The notes: a model not told the origin generated them from the letters alone. A DNA stretch of 64,000 nt from Pleomorphomonas carboxyditropha (GCF_002770725.1 NZ_NQVN01000009.1:62001-126000), one strand, 5' to 3'; positions 35,679-44,719 are shown, counted from the stretch's first letter. Numbers and translations: made by a program.

Positions 35679-36914
35679 TCAGCTCCAGCCGCCGTTGATG
35701 GTCTGGTAGAAGACGTGCAGGCCGATCTTGGCCTTCTTGGTGAACACGCTCGCCCAGTTCGGCCGCACGTAGGTGGCGTGATAGTGAGTAGCCGTGCCCA
35801 CGTCGTCGAGCCAGGCGGCGCCGCTCGTCACCTCGCCGGCCACCTGCCGCGCCCGCCGCCAGGCCGCCTTGTCGAAGATGACGTCGCGCCGGCCGTCGCA
35901 GGCGAACGAGAACTGGCACTCGTTGTACCTGTCGCGGTTCTGGTAGACGACCTTGCAGATCGTGTCGGGATAGGCCGGGTTCTTGACGCGGTTGAGCACC
36001 ACCTGGGCCACGGCGATCTGGCCCTTGCGCGGCTCCGAGCGCGACTCGAAATAGATCGCCTCGGCAAGGCATTTCTGCTGCGCGTCGTCCCAGACGCTGG
36101 CCGGCAGCGGGTTGGCCGCCCACCAGTGATCGCCGGGACGCACCACCGGCGCCGGCGGCGCCGGCTTGTCGCCGGGCATGGCGAACAGCGACGCGAACAT
36201 GTCCTGGCTGACCACCGAGCTGTCGGGCGCGTAGGCGGCCAGCAGCGCCGAGGCGGCGGCGCCGGTCTCGGCCGGCGCATAGGCGCGCGACGGATAGCTC
36301 GCGGCGACCAGCACCGTCCGGTCGGGCTTGTGCTGCGGCAGCGGCGTCGGCGCGAGATCGGCGACGGCGGTGGTCGGCTTGGGGCCGATGAAGCGCGATA
36401 TGGCGAGAACCGACAGCGGCGCCGCCGACGCCTCGAAGGCCATGGTCGGCAGCACGGCCGGCGGCGTCAGGCGGCTCGTGTCGTTGAAGCCGAGCGAGCC
36501 GGCGGAAAAGCCGCGCTCGGTGGCCGGCGTGGTCACCGTCAGCGGCAGGTCGCCCTTCCAACTGCGGTCGATGCGCTCCTCGTCCGGCACGAAGGCGGAG
36601 CTGCCCACCGCGCCGGTGACGACGTCGCCCATGCCCTCGATGACGATGGAGCCGCCGTTCATTTCGAGCCGGGCGGAGGAATCCTTGACGTCGGGCAGGC
36701 GCGGGGCGACGACCGTGCTCTCGCCGCCCGGACCGATGCCCAGCGTCATCGCCCAGCGGGTCGCCGGACTGATGGAATCGGTGACGAGGCTGGCGATGTC
36801 CTGGTAGGCGACGGAGGTGGGGAAGATCGCCACGGCGACGAACAGCGCGCCGGCGGCGGCGAGCCCGACGCGCCCATGTCCGGGCCGGACTCTGGTACGA
36901 GGAACGCGACGCAT
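35679..36914 (-). CDS. Cell wall hydrolase, SleB-like
   Basis: Protein of 411 aa with an N-terminal membrane anchor or signal segment (residues 15-37), a long variable linker, and a C-terminal Hydrolase_2 (SleB-like) domain from about residue 280. Hallmarks are CLAEAIYFESRSE with the putative catalytic Glu, VAQVVLNRVKNPAYPDTICKVVYQ (region), and CQFSFACDGRRD. Such proteins act as glucosaminidases or transglycosylases on periplasmic peptidoglycan. It is on the same strand upstream of glyS but separated by 158 bases, so it is likely independent. Confidence 0.9.
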   Translation of the reverse strand: MRRVPRTRVRPGHGRVGLAAAGALFVAVAIFPTSVAYQDIASLVTDSISPATRWAMTLGIGPGGESTVVAPRLPDVKDSSARLEMNGGSIVIEGMGDVVTGAVGSSAFVPDEERIDRSWKGDLPLTVTTPATERGFSAGSLGFNDTSRLTPPAVLPTMAFEASAAPLSVLAISRFIGPKPTTAVADLAPTPLPQHKPDRTVLVAASYPSRAYAPAETGAAASALLAAYAPDSSVVSQDMFASLFAMPGDKPAPPAPVVRPGDHWWAANPLPASVWDDAQQKCLAEAIYFESRSEPRKGQIAVAQVVLNRVKNPAYPDTICKVVYQNRDRYNECQFSFACDGRRDVIFDKAAWRRARQVAGEVTSGAAWLDDVGTATHYHATYVRPNWASVFTKKAKIGLHVFYQTINGGWS

Positions 36915-37140
36915 GGACTGACGGCCTCCGGCGGGAACAGGACTGGGACGAACGATGACGGAGACGAAAACTGCTCCCTGCGCCGATGCTGCTGGATTAA
37001 CCTTGAGAAGCCGTTAATGACGCCCGGCGGGATGGCCATGGTTGGCGCGTTCCCGCGGAAAATGCCGATCTGCGAGCAATTCGAAGCTACTGGCGAACGG
37101 GCCATCGTGGTAAATGGCGGGAAAGACGGAAGGAAAGACG

Positions 37141-38157
37141 ATGACGGATTTCGCCGCGGTGCTGCTCGAGCGGGACGACGAAGGCAAGACCATGGCGCGG
37201 CTGGCGCGCCTCTCGGACGCGGATCTGATGGACGGCGACGTGACGCTCGCCGTCCGCGCCTCGGCGGTGAATTTCAAGGACGGCCTTGCCGTCACCGGCC
37301 GCCTGCCGGTGGTCCGCCGCTGGCCGATGGTGCCGGGCGTCGACGCGGCGGCGACGGTGATCGCCTCGGAACACCCGCGCTGGCAGCCCGGCGACGAGGT
37401 GATCCTGACCGGCTGGGGCGTCGGCGAGGCCCATCTCGGCGCCTGGAGCGACAGGATGCGCGTATCGGGCGACTGGCTGGTCCGCCGGCCCGCCACGTTG
37501 TCGCCGGTCGAGGCGATGGCGCTCGGCACCGCCGGCCTCACCGTCGCCGAGGGGCTCGACAGATTGCTCCGCCACGGCGTGACGCCGGCCGACGGCCCGG
37601 TGGTCGTCACCGGCGCCGCCGGCGGCGTCGGCTCGATGGCGGTGATGCTGCTCGCCCGCCAAGGGTGGAGCGTCACCGCCGTGACCGGCCGGCCGGCGGA
37701 GACGGAGCGGTTGCGGCAGCTCGGCGCCGCCGAGGTGATCGGCCGCGAGCTGTTCGCCGGGCCGGCGAAGCCGCTTGCTCGCGAGCGCTGGGCGGCCGCC
37801 TTCGACATGGTCGGCTCGGCCGTGCTGGCCCACGTGCTGTCGATGCTGAAGCCGGGCGGCGCGGCGATCGCCTGCGGCAATGCCGCCGGCATGGATCTTC
37901 CCGCCAGCGTCGCCCCGTTCATCCTGCGCGGCGTCAGCCTGATCGGCGTCGACAGCGTCCGGGTGCCGACGGCGCGACGCGAGACGATCTGGAGCCATCT
38001 GGCGGACACCGTCGATCGCCATCGCCTTGCCGCCATGACGCAGGTAATCCCGCTGGCGGACGCCATCGGGGCGGGCCGGCGGATCGTCGAAGGCGACGTC
38101 GCCGGCCGGACGGTGGTGGCGATCGGGTACCCGGAGCAGATTTTCGGGCCAGCTTGA
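37141..38157 (+). CDS. acuI: MDR family oxidoreductase, acrylyl-CoA reductase (AcuI/YhdH) type
   Basis: NADPH-dependent medium-chain reductase of 338 aa. The N-terminal domain has SAVNFKDGLAVTGR and PMVPGVDAAATV, and the nucleotide motif is VTGAAGGVGSMAV, both typical of YhdH/AcuI, which reduces acrylyl-CoA to propionyl-CoA. No zinc ligands are present. ATG 37141 follows GGAAGGAAAG. The last nine residues (YPEQIFGPA) are encoded by sequence that closely matches a repeat found twice downstream, so the native C-terminus may have been replaced. Confidence 0.88.
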   Translation: MTDFAAVLLERDDEGKTMARLARLSDADLMDGDVTLAVRASAVNFKDGLAVTGRLPVVRRWPMVPGVDAAATVIASEHPRWQPGDEVILTGWGVGEAHLGAWSDRMRVSGDWLVRRPATLSPVEAMALGTAGLTVAEGLDRLLRHGVTPADGPVVVTGAAGGVGSMAVMLLARQGWSVTAVTGRPAETERLRQLGAAEVIGRELFAGPAKPLARERWAAAFDMVGSAVLAHVLSMLKPGGAAIACGNAAGMDLPASVAPFILRGVSLIGVDSVRVPTARRETIWSHLADTVDRHRLAAMTQVIPLADAIGAGRRIVEGDVAGRTVVAIGYPEQIFGPA

Positions 38158-38304
38158 AAAACGCCGCCTGGAAGGCGGCGGCAATGTCCATCAAGCAATT
38201 GAAATGGCCTAATCCCGCCCATGCGAGACCGGAAATATTGCGCCAGGGCGCCCGGGAATTTGCCCCGGGTGCCAGGGGGCGCCGACCTATCCCTTGTTCC
38301 CCAT

Positions 38305-38344
38305 ATATAAAGCTGTCATCCTCGATATAAAGCTGTCATCCTCG
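38305..38344 (+). repeat. Tandem 20-bp duplication at the edge of a MITE-like element
   Basis: ATATAAAGCTGTCATCCTCG at 38305-38324 is repeated exactly at 38325-38344. The second copy runs into the left end of the element at 38334. Confidence 0.8.
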
Positions 38345-38469
38345 CGCAGGCGAGGACCTCGGGCAGAACAAAGCTCAACGCAGATATAGCGCTCCGGCAA
38401 CGCTGAGGCGCCTGATACATCCCTCGTCACCTTCTCGTCCCGAGGTCCTCGCCTTCGCGAGGATGACAC
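38334..38469. mobile_element. MITE-like element, copy A
   Basis: 136 bp with terminal inverted repeats: left end TGTCATCCTCGCGCAGGCGA and right end TCGCCTTCGCGAGGATGACA (plus-strand reading), continuing inward as GGACCTCGGG and CCCGAGGTCC. No coding capacity. It is roughly 85-90% identical to copy B. Confidence 0.6.
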
Positions 38470-38625
38470 TCTATGGGAGACGATGCGCTCGGCGGCGACG
38501 GCGTGATGGGGACTGCGCCAGCGCGCCCGGACAAACTTCCGGGCAAGCTTGAGAAACAGCATGCCCGGGAATTTGCTCCGGGTACCAGTATGCCGACCTA
38601 TCCGTTTGTTCCCCATATATAAAGC

Positions 38626-38760
38626 TGTCATCCTCGCGCAGGCGAGGACCTCGGGCAGAACAAAGCTCGACGCCGATATCGCGCTCCAGCAACGCTGGGG
38701 CGCCCGATACGCCCCTCACCACCTTCTCGTCCTGAGGTCCTCGCCTGCGCGAGGATGACA
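38626..38760. mobile_element. MITE-like element, copy B
   Basis: 135 bp, same terminal inverted repeats as copy A, here nearly perfect (TGTCATCCTCGCGCAGGCGA with TCGCCTGCGCGAGGATGACA). Flanks are also similar to those of copy A for over 50 bp on each side, so the whole block was probably duplicated with a period of about 292 bases. Confidence 0.6.
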
Positions 38761-38850
38761 ATCTATGGGAGGCGATGCGTTCGGCGATGACGGCGTGATA
38801 GGGACGTTCGCGTATCCGGGAATTTGCCTCGGGTTACGCGATCGGCGACC

Positions 38851-38950
38851 AGAGCATCGGACCGAAAAGTCGCTTCCGATTTTCGGACCATCCGATGCGA
38901 TGACAAAAACTGGATCGTCGCTCCGCGTCCGTCGGGACGCACGGCGATCT
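38851..38950 (+). repeat. Dispersed repeat, GCATCGGACCGAAA family, copy 3 (long form)
   Basis: AGAGCATCGGACCGAAAAG, TCCGATGCGATGACAAAA, then a second arm GATCGTCG...GACGCACGGCGATC that is shared with the copy at 39969. Confidence 0.75.
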
Positions 38951-39071
38951 GAGACTGGCGGCTGGGGACGGGCAGGGGAGCGTCCGCGGCATGGGTTCCT
39001 CCCTTGCCGTGAATCGTTCCATGCACCATGGTGCGCGCCAGATCGATCCTTCCTAGGGCAAATCTCACTCC

Positions 39072-39971
39072 ATGACCGATTTCCGCGAGACGCTGCGCGG
39101 CATCGTGGCGATGCTGCTCTGCTGCCTGTTTTTCCTCGTCAACGACACCATCGTCAAAGCCGTGGCCGACGACCTGCCGGTCGGCGAGGTCTTGTTCATT
39201 CGGTCGCTGATCGCGACGGCGGTGGTTTTCGTCGCCGTCTGGCGGATGGGGCTGCTGCCGAGCGTGCTGCCGCAGACCTCACGCTTCGTGGTGACGCGCT
39301 CGATCTGCGAGGGGTTCGCCACGGTGGTCTACCTCTCCGGCCTGGTGCACCTGCCGATCGCCAATGCCTCCGCCATCTCGCAGGGCGCGCCGCTGGCCAT
39401 CACGGCGGCCGGCGCGCTCGTGCTCGGCGAGTTCGTCGGCTGGCGGCGCTGGATGTCGGTGGTGGTGGGCTTCTGCGGCATCCTGATCATCGTCCGGCCC
39501 GGTCCGGACGGCTTCAACAGTTGGGCCCTGCTGCCGTTGCTGTCGGTGGCCTTCGTCACCGTCCGCGAGCTGTCCACCCGCTTCATCGCCCCGGCGACCA
39601 ATTCGGCGGTGGTGACGCTGGTCACCCAGGTCATGGTGACCGTCGCCTGCGGCCTTCTGTCGGCGACGGAGGTCTGGCAGGCGATGACGGCGATGCAATT
39701 CGGCCTGATCGTCGTCGCCGGCCTCAGTTGCATCTTCGGCGTCCAGTTCTCCATCGACGCCATGCGGCACGGCGACATCTCGCTGGTCGCCCAGTTCCGC
39801 TATTCCACCATCCCCTTCGCCATCGTTCTCGGCTGGATCATCTGGGGCGATGTGCCTGATCTGCTGACGCTGGTCGGCATCGCCGTCGTCGTCGGCTCCG
39901 GCATCTACATCTTCTACCGCGAGCGGGTGCGGCACCAGACGCTCGCCAGCCGGGCCGAGCCCGGCGTCTAG
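39072..39971 (+). CDS. EamA/DMT family transporter
   Basis: Inner-membrane protein of 299 aa with ten predicted helices in two EamA repeats (residues about 8-140 and 150-285). The first repeat begins LRGIVAMLLCCLFFLVNDTIVK (region) and the second contains the LSVAFVTVRELSTRF segment. DMT transporters typically export metabolites or drugs; the substrate here is unknown. No clear ribosome site precedes the ATG. The stop TAG is the first triplet of a dispersed repeat copy. Confidence 0.87.
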   Translation: MTDFRETLRGIVAMLLCCLFFLVNDTIVKAVADDLPVGEVLFIRSLIATAVVFVAVWRMGLLPSVLPQTSRFVVTRSICEGFATVVYLSGLVHLPIANASAISQGAPLAITAAGALVLGEFVGWRRWMSVVVGFCGILIIVRPGPDGFNSWALLPLLSVAFVTVRELSTRFIAPATNSAVVTLVTQVMVTVACGLLSATEVWQAMTAMQFGLIVVAGLSCIFGVQFSIDAMRHGDISLVAQFRYSTIPFAIVLGWIIWGDVPDLLTLVGIAVVVGSGIYIFYRERVRHQTLASRAEPGV

Positions 39972-40072
39972 AGCATCGGACCGAAAAGTGGAATCCGGTT
40001 TTCGGTAAATCCGATGCGAGAACAAAAGGCTAGATCGTCGCTTTGCCTCCGTTAGGACGCACGACGATCTAG
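39969..40072 (+). repeat. Dispersed repeat, GCATCGGACCGAAA family, copy 4 (long form)
   Basis: TAGAGCATCGGACCGAAAAG through TCCGATGCGAGAACAAAAGGCTAGATCGTCG and the closing GACGCACGACGATCTAG. It begins with the stop codon of the DMT transporter. Confidence 0.75.
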
Positions 40073-40087
40073 TGCCCAACTCCCGTC

Positions 40088-41209
40088 CTACTCGATGACG
40101 ATGCGGGGCGCGGCGCGCTCCGGCTTGCCGGCCAGCGTGTCGAGAACGCGGTCGGCGATGGCGAGATAGGACTCGGCATGCGGGCCGTTCGGCTCGGTCG
40201 CCACCACCGGCAGGCCGGCGTCCGACGTTTCGCGGATCTTCATCTCCAGCGGCACCTCGCCGAGGAACGGCACGCCGATGCGGCGGGCTTCCTGCGCCGC
40301 GCCGCCATGGCCGAAGATATCGTGGTGGGTGCCGCAGTTGGGGCAGATGAAATAGGCCATGTTCTCGACGATGCCGAGGACCGGCACCTCGACCTTCTGG
40401 AACATGGCGACGCCGCGCCGCGCGTCGAGCAGGGCGAGGTCCTGCGGCGTCGAGACGATGACGGCGCCGGTCAGCGGCACCTGCTGCGCCATGGTGAGCT
40501 GGACGTCGCCGGTGCCGGGCGGCATGTCGACCACCAGCACGTCGACGTCGCCCCAGGCGCTTTCGCGCAGCATCTGCGTCAGGGCGGAGACGGCCATCGG
40601 CGCCCGCCAGATCATCGGCGTTTCCTCGTCGACCAGGAAGCCGATCGACATGACCTGGACGCCGTAGTTTTCGAGCGGCACCAGCGTGCGGTCCTCGTTG
40701 ACCTCCGGCTTGTCGCCGGAAAGGCCCATCAGGCGCGGCACCGACGGACCGTAGATGTCGGCGTCGAGAATGCCGACCTTGAGGCCGCGCGCCGCCAGGG
40801 CGAGCGCGAAATTGACCGCCGTGGTCGACTTGCCGACGCCGCCCTTGCCGGAGGCGACGGCGATGATCGACTTCACGCCGGCGATGGCGTTCTTCGCCGG
40901 CATGGCGTGGGCGTGGCCATGGCCATGCCCCTGCGGCGGCGCCTTGGGCGCGCTGCCGGGCGCCACCTCGGCCGTCAGGGCGACCGTCGCCTTGACGACG
41001 CCGGGGATGGACTTCACCGCCGCCTCGGCCGCCGCGCGGATCGGCTCGAATCGCGCCGCCTTGTCGGCCGGCACCGAGATCGACAGCATCACCTTGCCGT
41101 CCTTCTCGTAGATGTCCGATACGGCGCCGGCCGCGACGATGTCCTTGCCGGTGCCGGGCATGGTGATCTTGCTGAGGGCGGCGGCGACCTGGTCCTTGAG
41201 GCTTGGCAT
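40088..41209 (-). CDS. apbC: Mrp/NBP35 family ATP-binding Fe-S cluster carrier
   Basis: P-loop ATPase of 373 aa involved in delivering Fe-S clusters to apoproteins. The N-terminal DUF59/MIP18 domain (about residues 5-85) is followed by a His-rich linker HGHGHAHAM and the ParA-like domain with GKGGVGKSTTAVN, DADIYGPSVP, DMPPGTGD and the cluster-binding CPNCG. ATG 41209 has GGAGC upstream and starts at the DUF59 domain; a farther ATG at 41284 is unsupported. It is divergent from the mobA gene. Confidence 0.95.
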   Translation of the reverse strand: MPSLKDQVAAALSKITMPGTGKDIVAAGAVSDIYEKDGKVMLSISVPADKAARFEPIRAAAEAAVKSIPGVVKATVALTAEVAPGSAPKAPPQGHGHGHAHAMPAKNAIAGVKSIIAVASGKGGVGKSTTAVNFALALAARGLKVGILDADIYGPSVPRLMGLSGDKPEVNEDRTLVPLENYGVQVMSIGFLVDEETPMIWRAPMAVSALTQMLRESAWGDVDVLVVDMPPGTGDVQLTMAQQVPLTGAVIVSTPQDLALLDARRGVAMFQKVEVPVLGIVENMAYFICPNCGTHHDIFGHGGAAQEARRIGVPFLGEVPLEMKIRETSDAGLPVVATEPNGPHAESYLAIADRVLDTLAGKPERAAPRIVIE

Positions 41210-41342
41210 GGCATGCTCCGAATTGGCTTTTGCTCTACCTAATCCATAATGCGGGCGACCGGGAGTGAATTTGCGGCAGGGCAATCACGCCGGCGACTTC
41301 AAGGGGGTTGCCCGGCTGCCCCGGATGCCGTTGATTTGCCGC

Positions 41343-42002
41343 ATGACGAAATTCGCCGGTCTCATCCTCGCCGGAGGGCGTTCGAGCCGCATGGGCGGAA
41401 CGCCCAAGGCCCTCGTCGAGCTTGCCGGCGCGACGCTGCTTCAACGGGCGGTGGACGCGCTCGCGCCGCAGGTCGGCGATCTCGCCGTCAGCCTGCCGCC
41501 CGGCCTCGACGTGCCGGACCTCGCCCTTGCCGTCGTCCGAGACGAAGCATCGACATTCGAAGGTCCGCTTGCCGGCGTTGCCGCCGGTCTCGCGCGGGCG
41601 TCGGCCCTGTCGCCCCGGCCGACCCATCTGCTGACCGTGCCGGTCGATCTGCCGTTCCTGCCCGGCGAACTGGCCGAACGCCTGGCGGCCGGCATCGACG
41701 GCCCGGATACCATCGTCTTCGCCGCGGGACCGGGCGGCAGGGCGCCGCTTTGCGCGCTGTGGCCGCTGTCGGCGGCGCCGCGGCTTTCGGCCTTCCTGGC
41801 CGGCGCCGAGCGGCGGGTCGGCGCCTTCCTTGCCGGCGAACGGACGGGAAGCGTCGTCTTCGCGCCCGTCGGCATCGGCGGGCGGACGGTCGATCCCTTC
41901 TTCAACATCAACACGCCGGCCGACCTTGCCGAGGCGGCCGGACTGATCGGCGCCGGCCGTCCGTGGTCATCCCGGCGTGCAGAATCCGGACCGGCGCAAT
42001 AA
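41343..42002 (+). CDS. mobA: Molybdenum cofactor guanylyltransferase
   Basis: Nucleotidyltransferase of 219 aa that attaches GMP to molybdopterin. It has the signature LAGGRSSRMGGTPKALVELAG (region, residues 8-28), a substrate-binding DEASTFEGPLAGVAAGL and VPVDLPFLPGEL, and ends with NINTPADLAEA typical of MobA. ATG 41343 is selected for domain position. It stands alone; other molybdenum cofactor genes are not in the window. Confidence 0.9.
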   Translation: MTKFAGLILAGGRSSRMGGTPKALVELAGATLLQRAVDALAPQVGDLAVSLPPGLDVPDLALAVVRDEASTFEGPLAGVAAGLARASALSPRPTHLLTVPVDLPFLPGELAERLAAGIDGPDTIVFAAGPGGRAPLCALWPLSAAPRLSAFLAGAERRVGAFLAGERTGSVVFAPVGIGGRTVDPFFNINTPADLAEAAGLIGAGRPWSSRRAESGPAQ

Positions 42003-42253
42003 TGTCCCCCGTTGCATCCCGTCGCGGAATGAGATGAAGATGCGGGCGGATCGGCGTCAGCACAAGGTTTAGGCAGTGCGTCGGTTCGCCGGAAGGTTTG
42101 GGCGCGCTCGGCCGTTTCAACGAAGGATCTCAATTCCTCCGACGGCGGCGCCGAAAACGGACAGGGGGCTGCCGGCCGAACGCGACGCTCGCCGCAAGGC
42201 GATCGGCTCGCGCCGGTCGCGACGGCCGATCAACAGGCTCAGAGGGGATAACC

Positions 42254-43033
42254 ATGAAGTTCGCCAACACACTCGTTACCGCCGCCGCTTTGCTCGCGCT
42301 GTCGCTCGGCGGCGCTGCGGCCAAGGAGTGGAAGAAGGTCGTCATCGGCACCGAAGGCGCCTATCCGCCCTTCAACTACGTCGACACCGACGGCAAGATG
42401 AAGGGCTTCGACGTCGACATCGCGCTCGCCCTTTGCGAGGAGATGAAGGTGGAGTGCGAGGTGGTCGCCCAGGATTGGGACGGCATGATCCCGGCGCTGC
42501 TCGCCGGCAAGTTCGACGCCATCATCGCCTCGATGTCGATCACGCCGGAGCGCAAGAAGGTGATCGACTTCTCCGAGAAGTACTACAACACGCCGCCGGC
42601 CATCGTTGCCCCCAAGGACACCGACATCAAGGGCGTCACGCCGGCCGATCTCGCCGGCAAGACCGTCGGCGCGCAGGTGTCGACCATGCACGCCGACTAT
42701 GTCGAGAAGGTCCTGACCGAGAGCGAGCTCAAGACCTATCCGACCGCCGACGAATACAAGCTCGACCTCGCCAACGGCCGTCTCGACGCCGCCAACGACG
42801 ACAGCGTCGTGCTTTCCGAGTGGCTGAAGACCGAAGCCGGTGCCTGCTGCAAGCTGGTCGGCATGGTGACGCCGGTCCTCGAGATCCACGGCCCCGGCGC
42901 CGGCATCGGCGTCCGCAAGGAGGACACCGACCTGCGCGACATGTTCTCGGCGGCCATCAAGGCGATCCGCGCCAACGGCAAGTACCAGGAGATCAACAAG
43001 AAGTACTTCGACTTCGACGTCTACGGCGGCTGA
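42254..43033 (+). CDS. Polar amino acid ABC transporter substrate-binding protein
   Basis: Periplasmic SBP of 259 aa, lysine/arginine/ornithine or histidine type. A signal peptide covers residues 1-23 (ends GGAAA). The mature start VIGTEGAYPPFNYVDTDGKMKGFDVDIA (region) is the SBP_bac_3 signature, with EWDGMIPALLAGKFDAI-like QDWDGMIPALLAGKFDAI following. AGAGGGGA precedes the ATG. Cysteines in AGACCKLVG may form a disulfide. Two matching permeases follow; no ATPase gene does. Confidence 0.94.
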   Translation: MKFANTLVTAAALLALSLGGAAAKEWKKVVIGTEGAYPPFNYVDTDGKMKGFDVDIALALCEEMKVECEVVAQDWDGMIPALLAGKFDAIIASMSITPERKKVIDFSEKYYNTPPAIVAPKDTDIKGVTPADLAGKTVGAQVSTMHADYVEKVLTESELKTYPTADEYKLDLANGRLDAANDDSVVLSEWLKTEAGACCKLVGMVTPVLEIHGPGAGIGVRKEDTDLRDMFSAAIKAIRANGKYQEINKKYFDFDVYGG

Positions 43034-43172
43034 GCCGGGATATCGAAGGCAACCGGTTGAAACGGCGCGGGATTTGCTTTCGGAAAAGCAGTCCCGCGCT
43101 TGTTGCAGGCAGGGGATCCGGCGGCGGCGGAAAGGCCATCGCGACAGAGGCGTGGACGGGGAGACCGGCCGG

Positions 43173-43883
43173 ATGGCCAACTACATGGAACTGCTGTCTT
43201 TCGGCGACAGCGGCTGGGGCGACGAACTGGCAAGCGGCGTGCTGGTGACGGTGACGCTGGCGCTCGCCACGCTGCCGCTGGGCTTGCTCATCGGCTTTCT
43301 GATCGCCGTGGCGAAAAACTCGACCGAACCGCTGCTGCGCAACGCCGCCCACGTCTACACGACGATCTTCCGCGGCCTGCCCGAACTCCTGACGCTGTTC
43401 CTCATCTACTACGGCGGCCAGATGGCCATGTCGGCGCTGTGGCGCCTGCTGTTCGGCCATGCCTTCGAGGTCAACAGCTACCTTGCCGGCATGATCGCGC
43501 TGGCGCTGGTGTTTTCCTCCTACGCCAGCGAGGTGTTCCTGTCGGCCTTCAGGGGCATCACCCTCGGCCAGTACGAGGGCGCCTACGCTCTCGGCCTGTC
43601 GCGCTCCCGCACCATGCTGCTGGTCATCCTGCCGCAGCTCGTCCGGCTGGCGCTGCCGGGTCTCTCCAACCTGTGGCTCAACCTTCTGAAGGATACCTCG
43701 CTGGTGTCGATCATCGGTCTCACCGATCTGCTGCGCAACACCAACATCGCGGTCGGCGTCACCAAGCAGGCGTTCTTCTTCTTCTTCGTGGCCTGCTCGC
43801 TCTATCTCATGATGTCGATCATCTCGTCCTTCGGGCTGCGGCGCGTATCGGCCTGGGCCGAACGCGGACAGGGGAGGCGTTGA
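43173..43883 (+). CDS. Polar amino acid ABC transporter permease (HisQ-like)
   Basis: Permease of 236 aa with five helices. The start region GVLVTVTLALATLPLGLLIG and FRGLPELLTLFLIYYGG are the HisM/GlnP family marks, and the EAA loop is EGAYALGLSRSRTMLLVILPQ (region, about residues 148-168). GGGGAGA lies about ten bases before ATG 43173. Its stop overlaps the next permease start as TGATG. Confidence 0.93.
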   Translation: MANYMELLSFGDSGWGDELASGVLVTVTLALATLPLGLLIGFLIAVAKNSTEPLLRNAAHVYTTIFRGLPELLTLFLIYYGGQMAMSALWRLLFGHAFEVNSYLAGMIALALVFSSYASEVFLSAFRGITLGQYEGAYALGLSRSRTMLLVILPQLVRLALPGLSNLWLNLLKDTSLVSIIGLTDLLRNTNIAVGVTKQAFFFFFVACSLYLMMSIISSFGLRRVSAWAERGQGRR

Positions 43884-44710
43884 TGACCTACGTCGACGCC
43901 CCCTCCACCGAGCGGCCGCCCGCCGCCGCCCGCCGCCGCTGGACCGCCGCCCGCGTCACCGGCCTGCTGCTGATGGCGCTCTGGGCGCTGCTCGGCCTTT
44001 CCATCGTCTACATGCTGGTCGCCGGCTACGATCCCGAGAAGATCGCCAGATACGGCCCGCGCATCCTGAACGGCATCTGGGTGACGCTGCATCTCGTGGT
44101 GCTGTCCATCCTGCTCGGCGCGCTGATCTCGATCCCGGTCGCCATTGGCCGCCTGTCCCATAATCCGATCATCGGCGGCATCGCCTTCGGCTACTCCTAC
44201 TTCTTCCGCGGCACGCCGCTTCTGGCCCAGACCTTCCTGGTCTATTACGGCGCCGGACAGTTCACCGCCGCGCTGAAGGCGGTCGGTCTCTGGATGTTCT
44301 TCCGCGACGCCTATTTCTGCGCCGTCCTCACCTTCTCGCTCAACACGGCCGCCTATCAGGCGGAAATCCTGGCCGGCGCCATCCGCGCCGTGCCGTCCGG
44401 CCAGTGGCAGGCCGCCGACTCGCTCGGCCTCCGGCCGTTCACCACCATGTTCAAGATCATCCTGCCGCAGGCGCTGATCACCGCGCTGCGGCCCTACGGC
44501 AACGAGGTCATCCTGATGATCAAGGCGTCGGCCATCGCCTCGATCATCACCGTCCTCGACCTGATGGGGCAGACCCGCTACGCCTTCTCCAAGACCTATG
44601 ACCTGCAGATCTATATCTGGGCCGCGGTGATCTACCTGATCACGGTGGAGGTGCTGCGGCGCCTGTGGGAGATGATGGAGCGCCGTCTCACGCGCCATCT
44701 TCGGCGCTGA
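43883..44710 (+). CDS. Polar amino acid ABC transporter permease (HisM-like)
   Basis: Permease of 275 aa with an N-terminal cytosolic extension and one extra helix (about residues 25-47). The permease domain has GIWVTLHLVVLSILLGALIS, YFFRGTPLLAQTFLVYYGAG and an EAA loop in WQAADSLGLRPFTTMFKIILPQ. The ATG overlaps the previous stop. It is the last gene before a terminator; a HisP-like ATPase would be expected next but is missing. Confidence 0.93.
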   Translation: MTYVDAPSTERPPAAARRRWTAARVTGLLLMALWALLGLSIVYMLVAGYDPEKIARYGPRILNGIWVTLHLVVLSILLGALISIPVAIGRLSHNPIIGGIAFGYSYFFRGTPLLAQTFLVYYGAGQFTAALKAVGLWMFFRDAYFCAVLTFSLNTAAYQAEILAGAIRAVPSGQWQAADSLGLRPFTTMFKIILPQALITALRPYGNEVILMIKASAIASIITVLDLMGQTRYAFSKTYDLQIYIWAAVIYLITVEVLRRLWEMMERRLTRHLRR

Positions 44711-44719
44711 CAAAACAAC

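Larger units (their letters stand above)
38158..39071. other. Gene-free repeat mosaic
   Basis: About 910 bases assembled from repeats: copies of a CCCGGGAATTTGC...GGGTACC unit (near 38246, 38567 and 38816), two copies of the GGGATAGGTCGGC family, two MITE-like elements, and a GCATCGGACC copy. Near 39018 there is a perfect palindrome GCACCATGGTGC. Short frames here are repeat-derived and were not accepted as genes. Confidence 0.7.
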
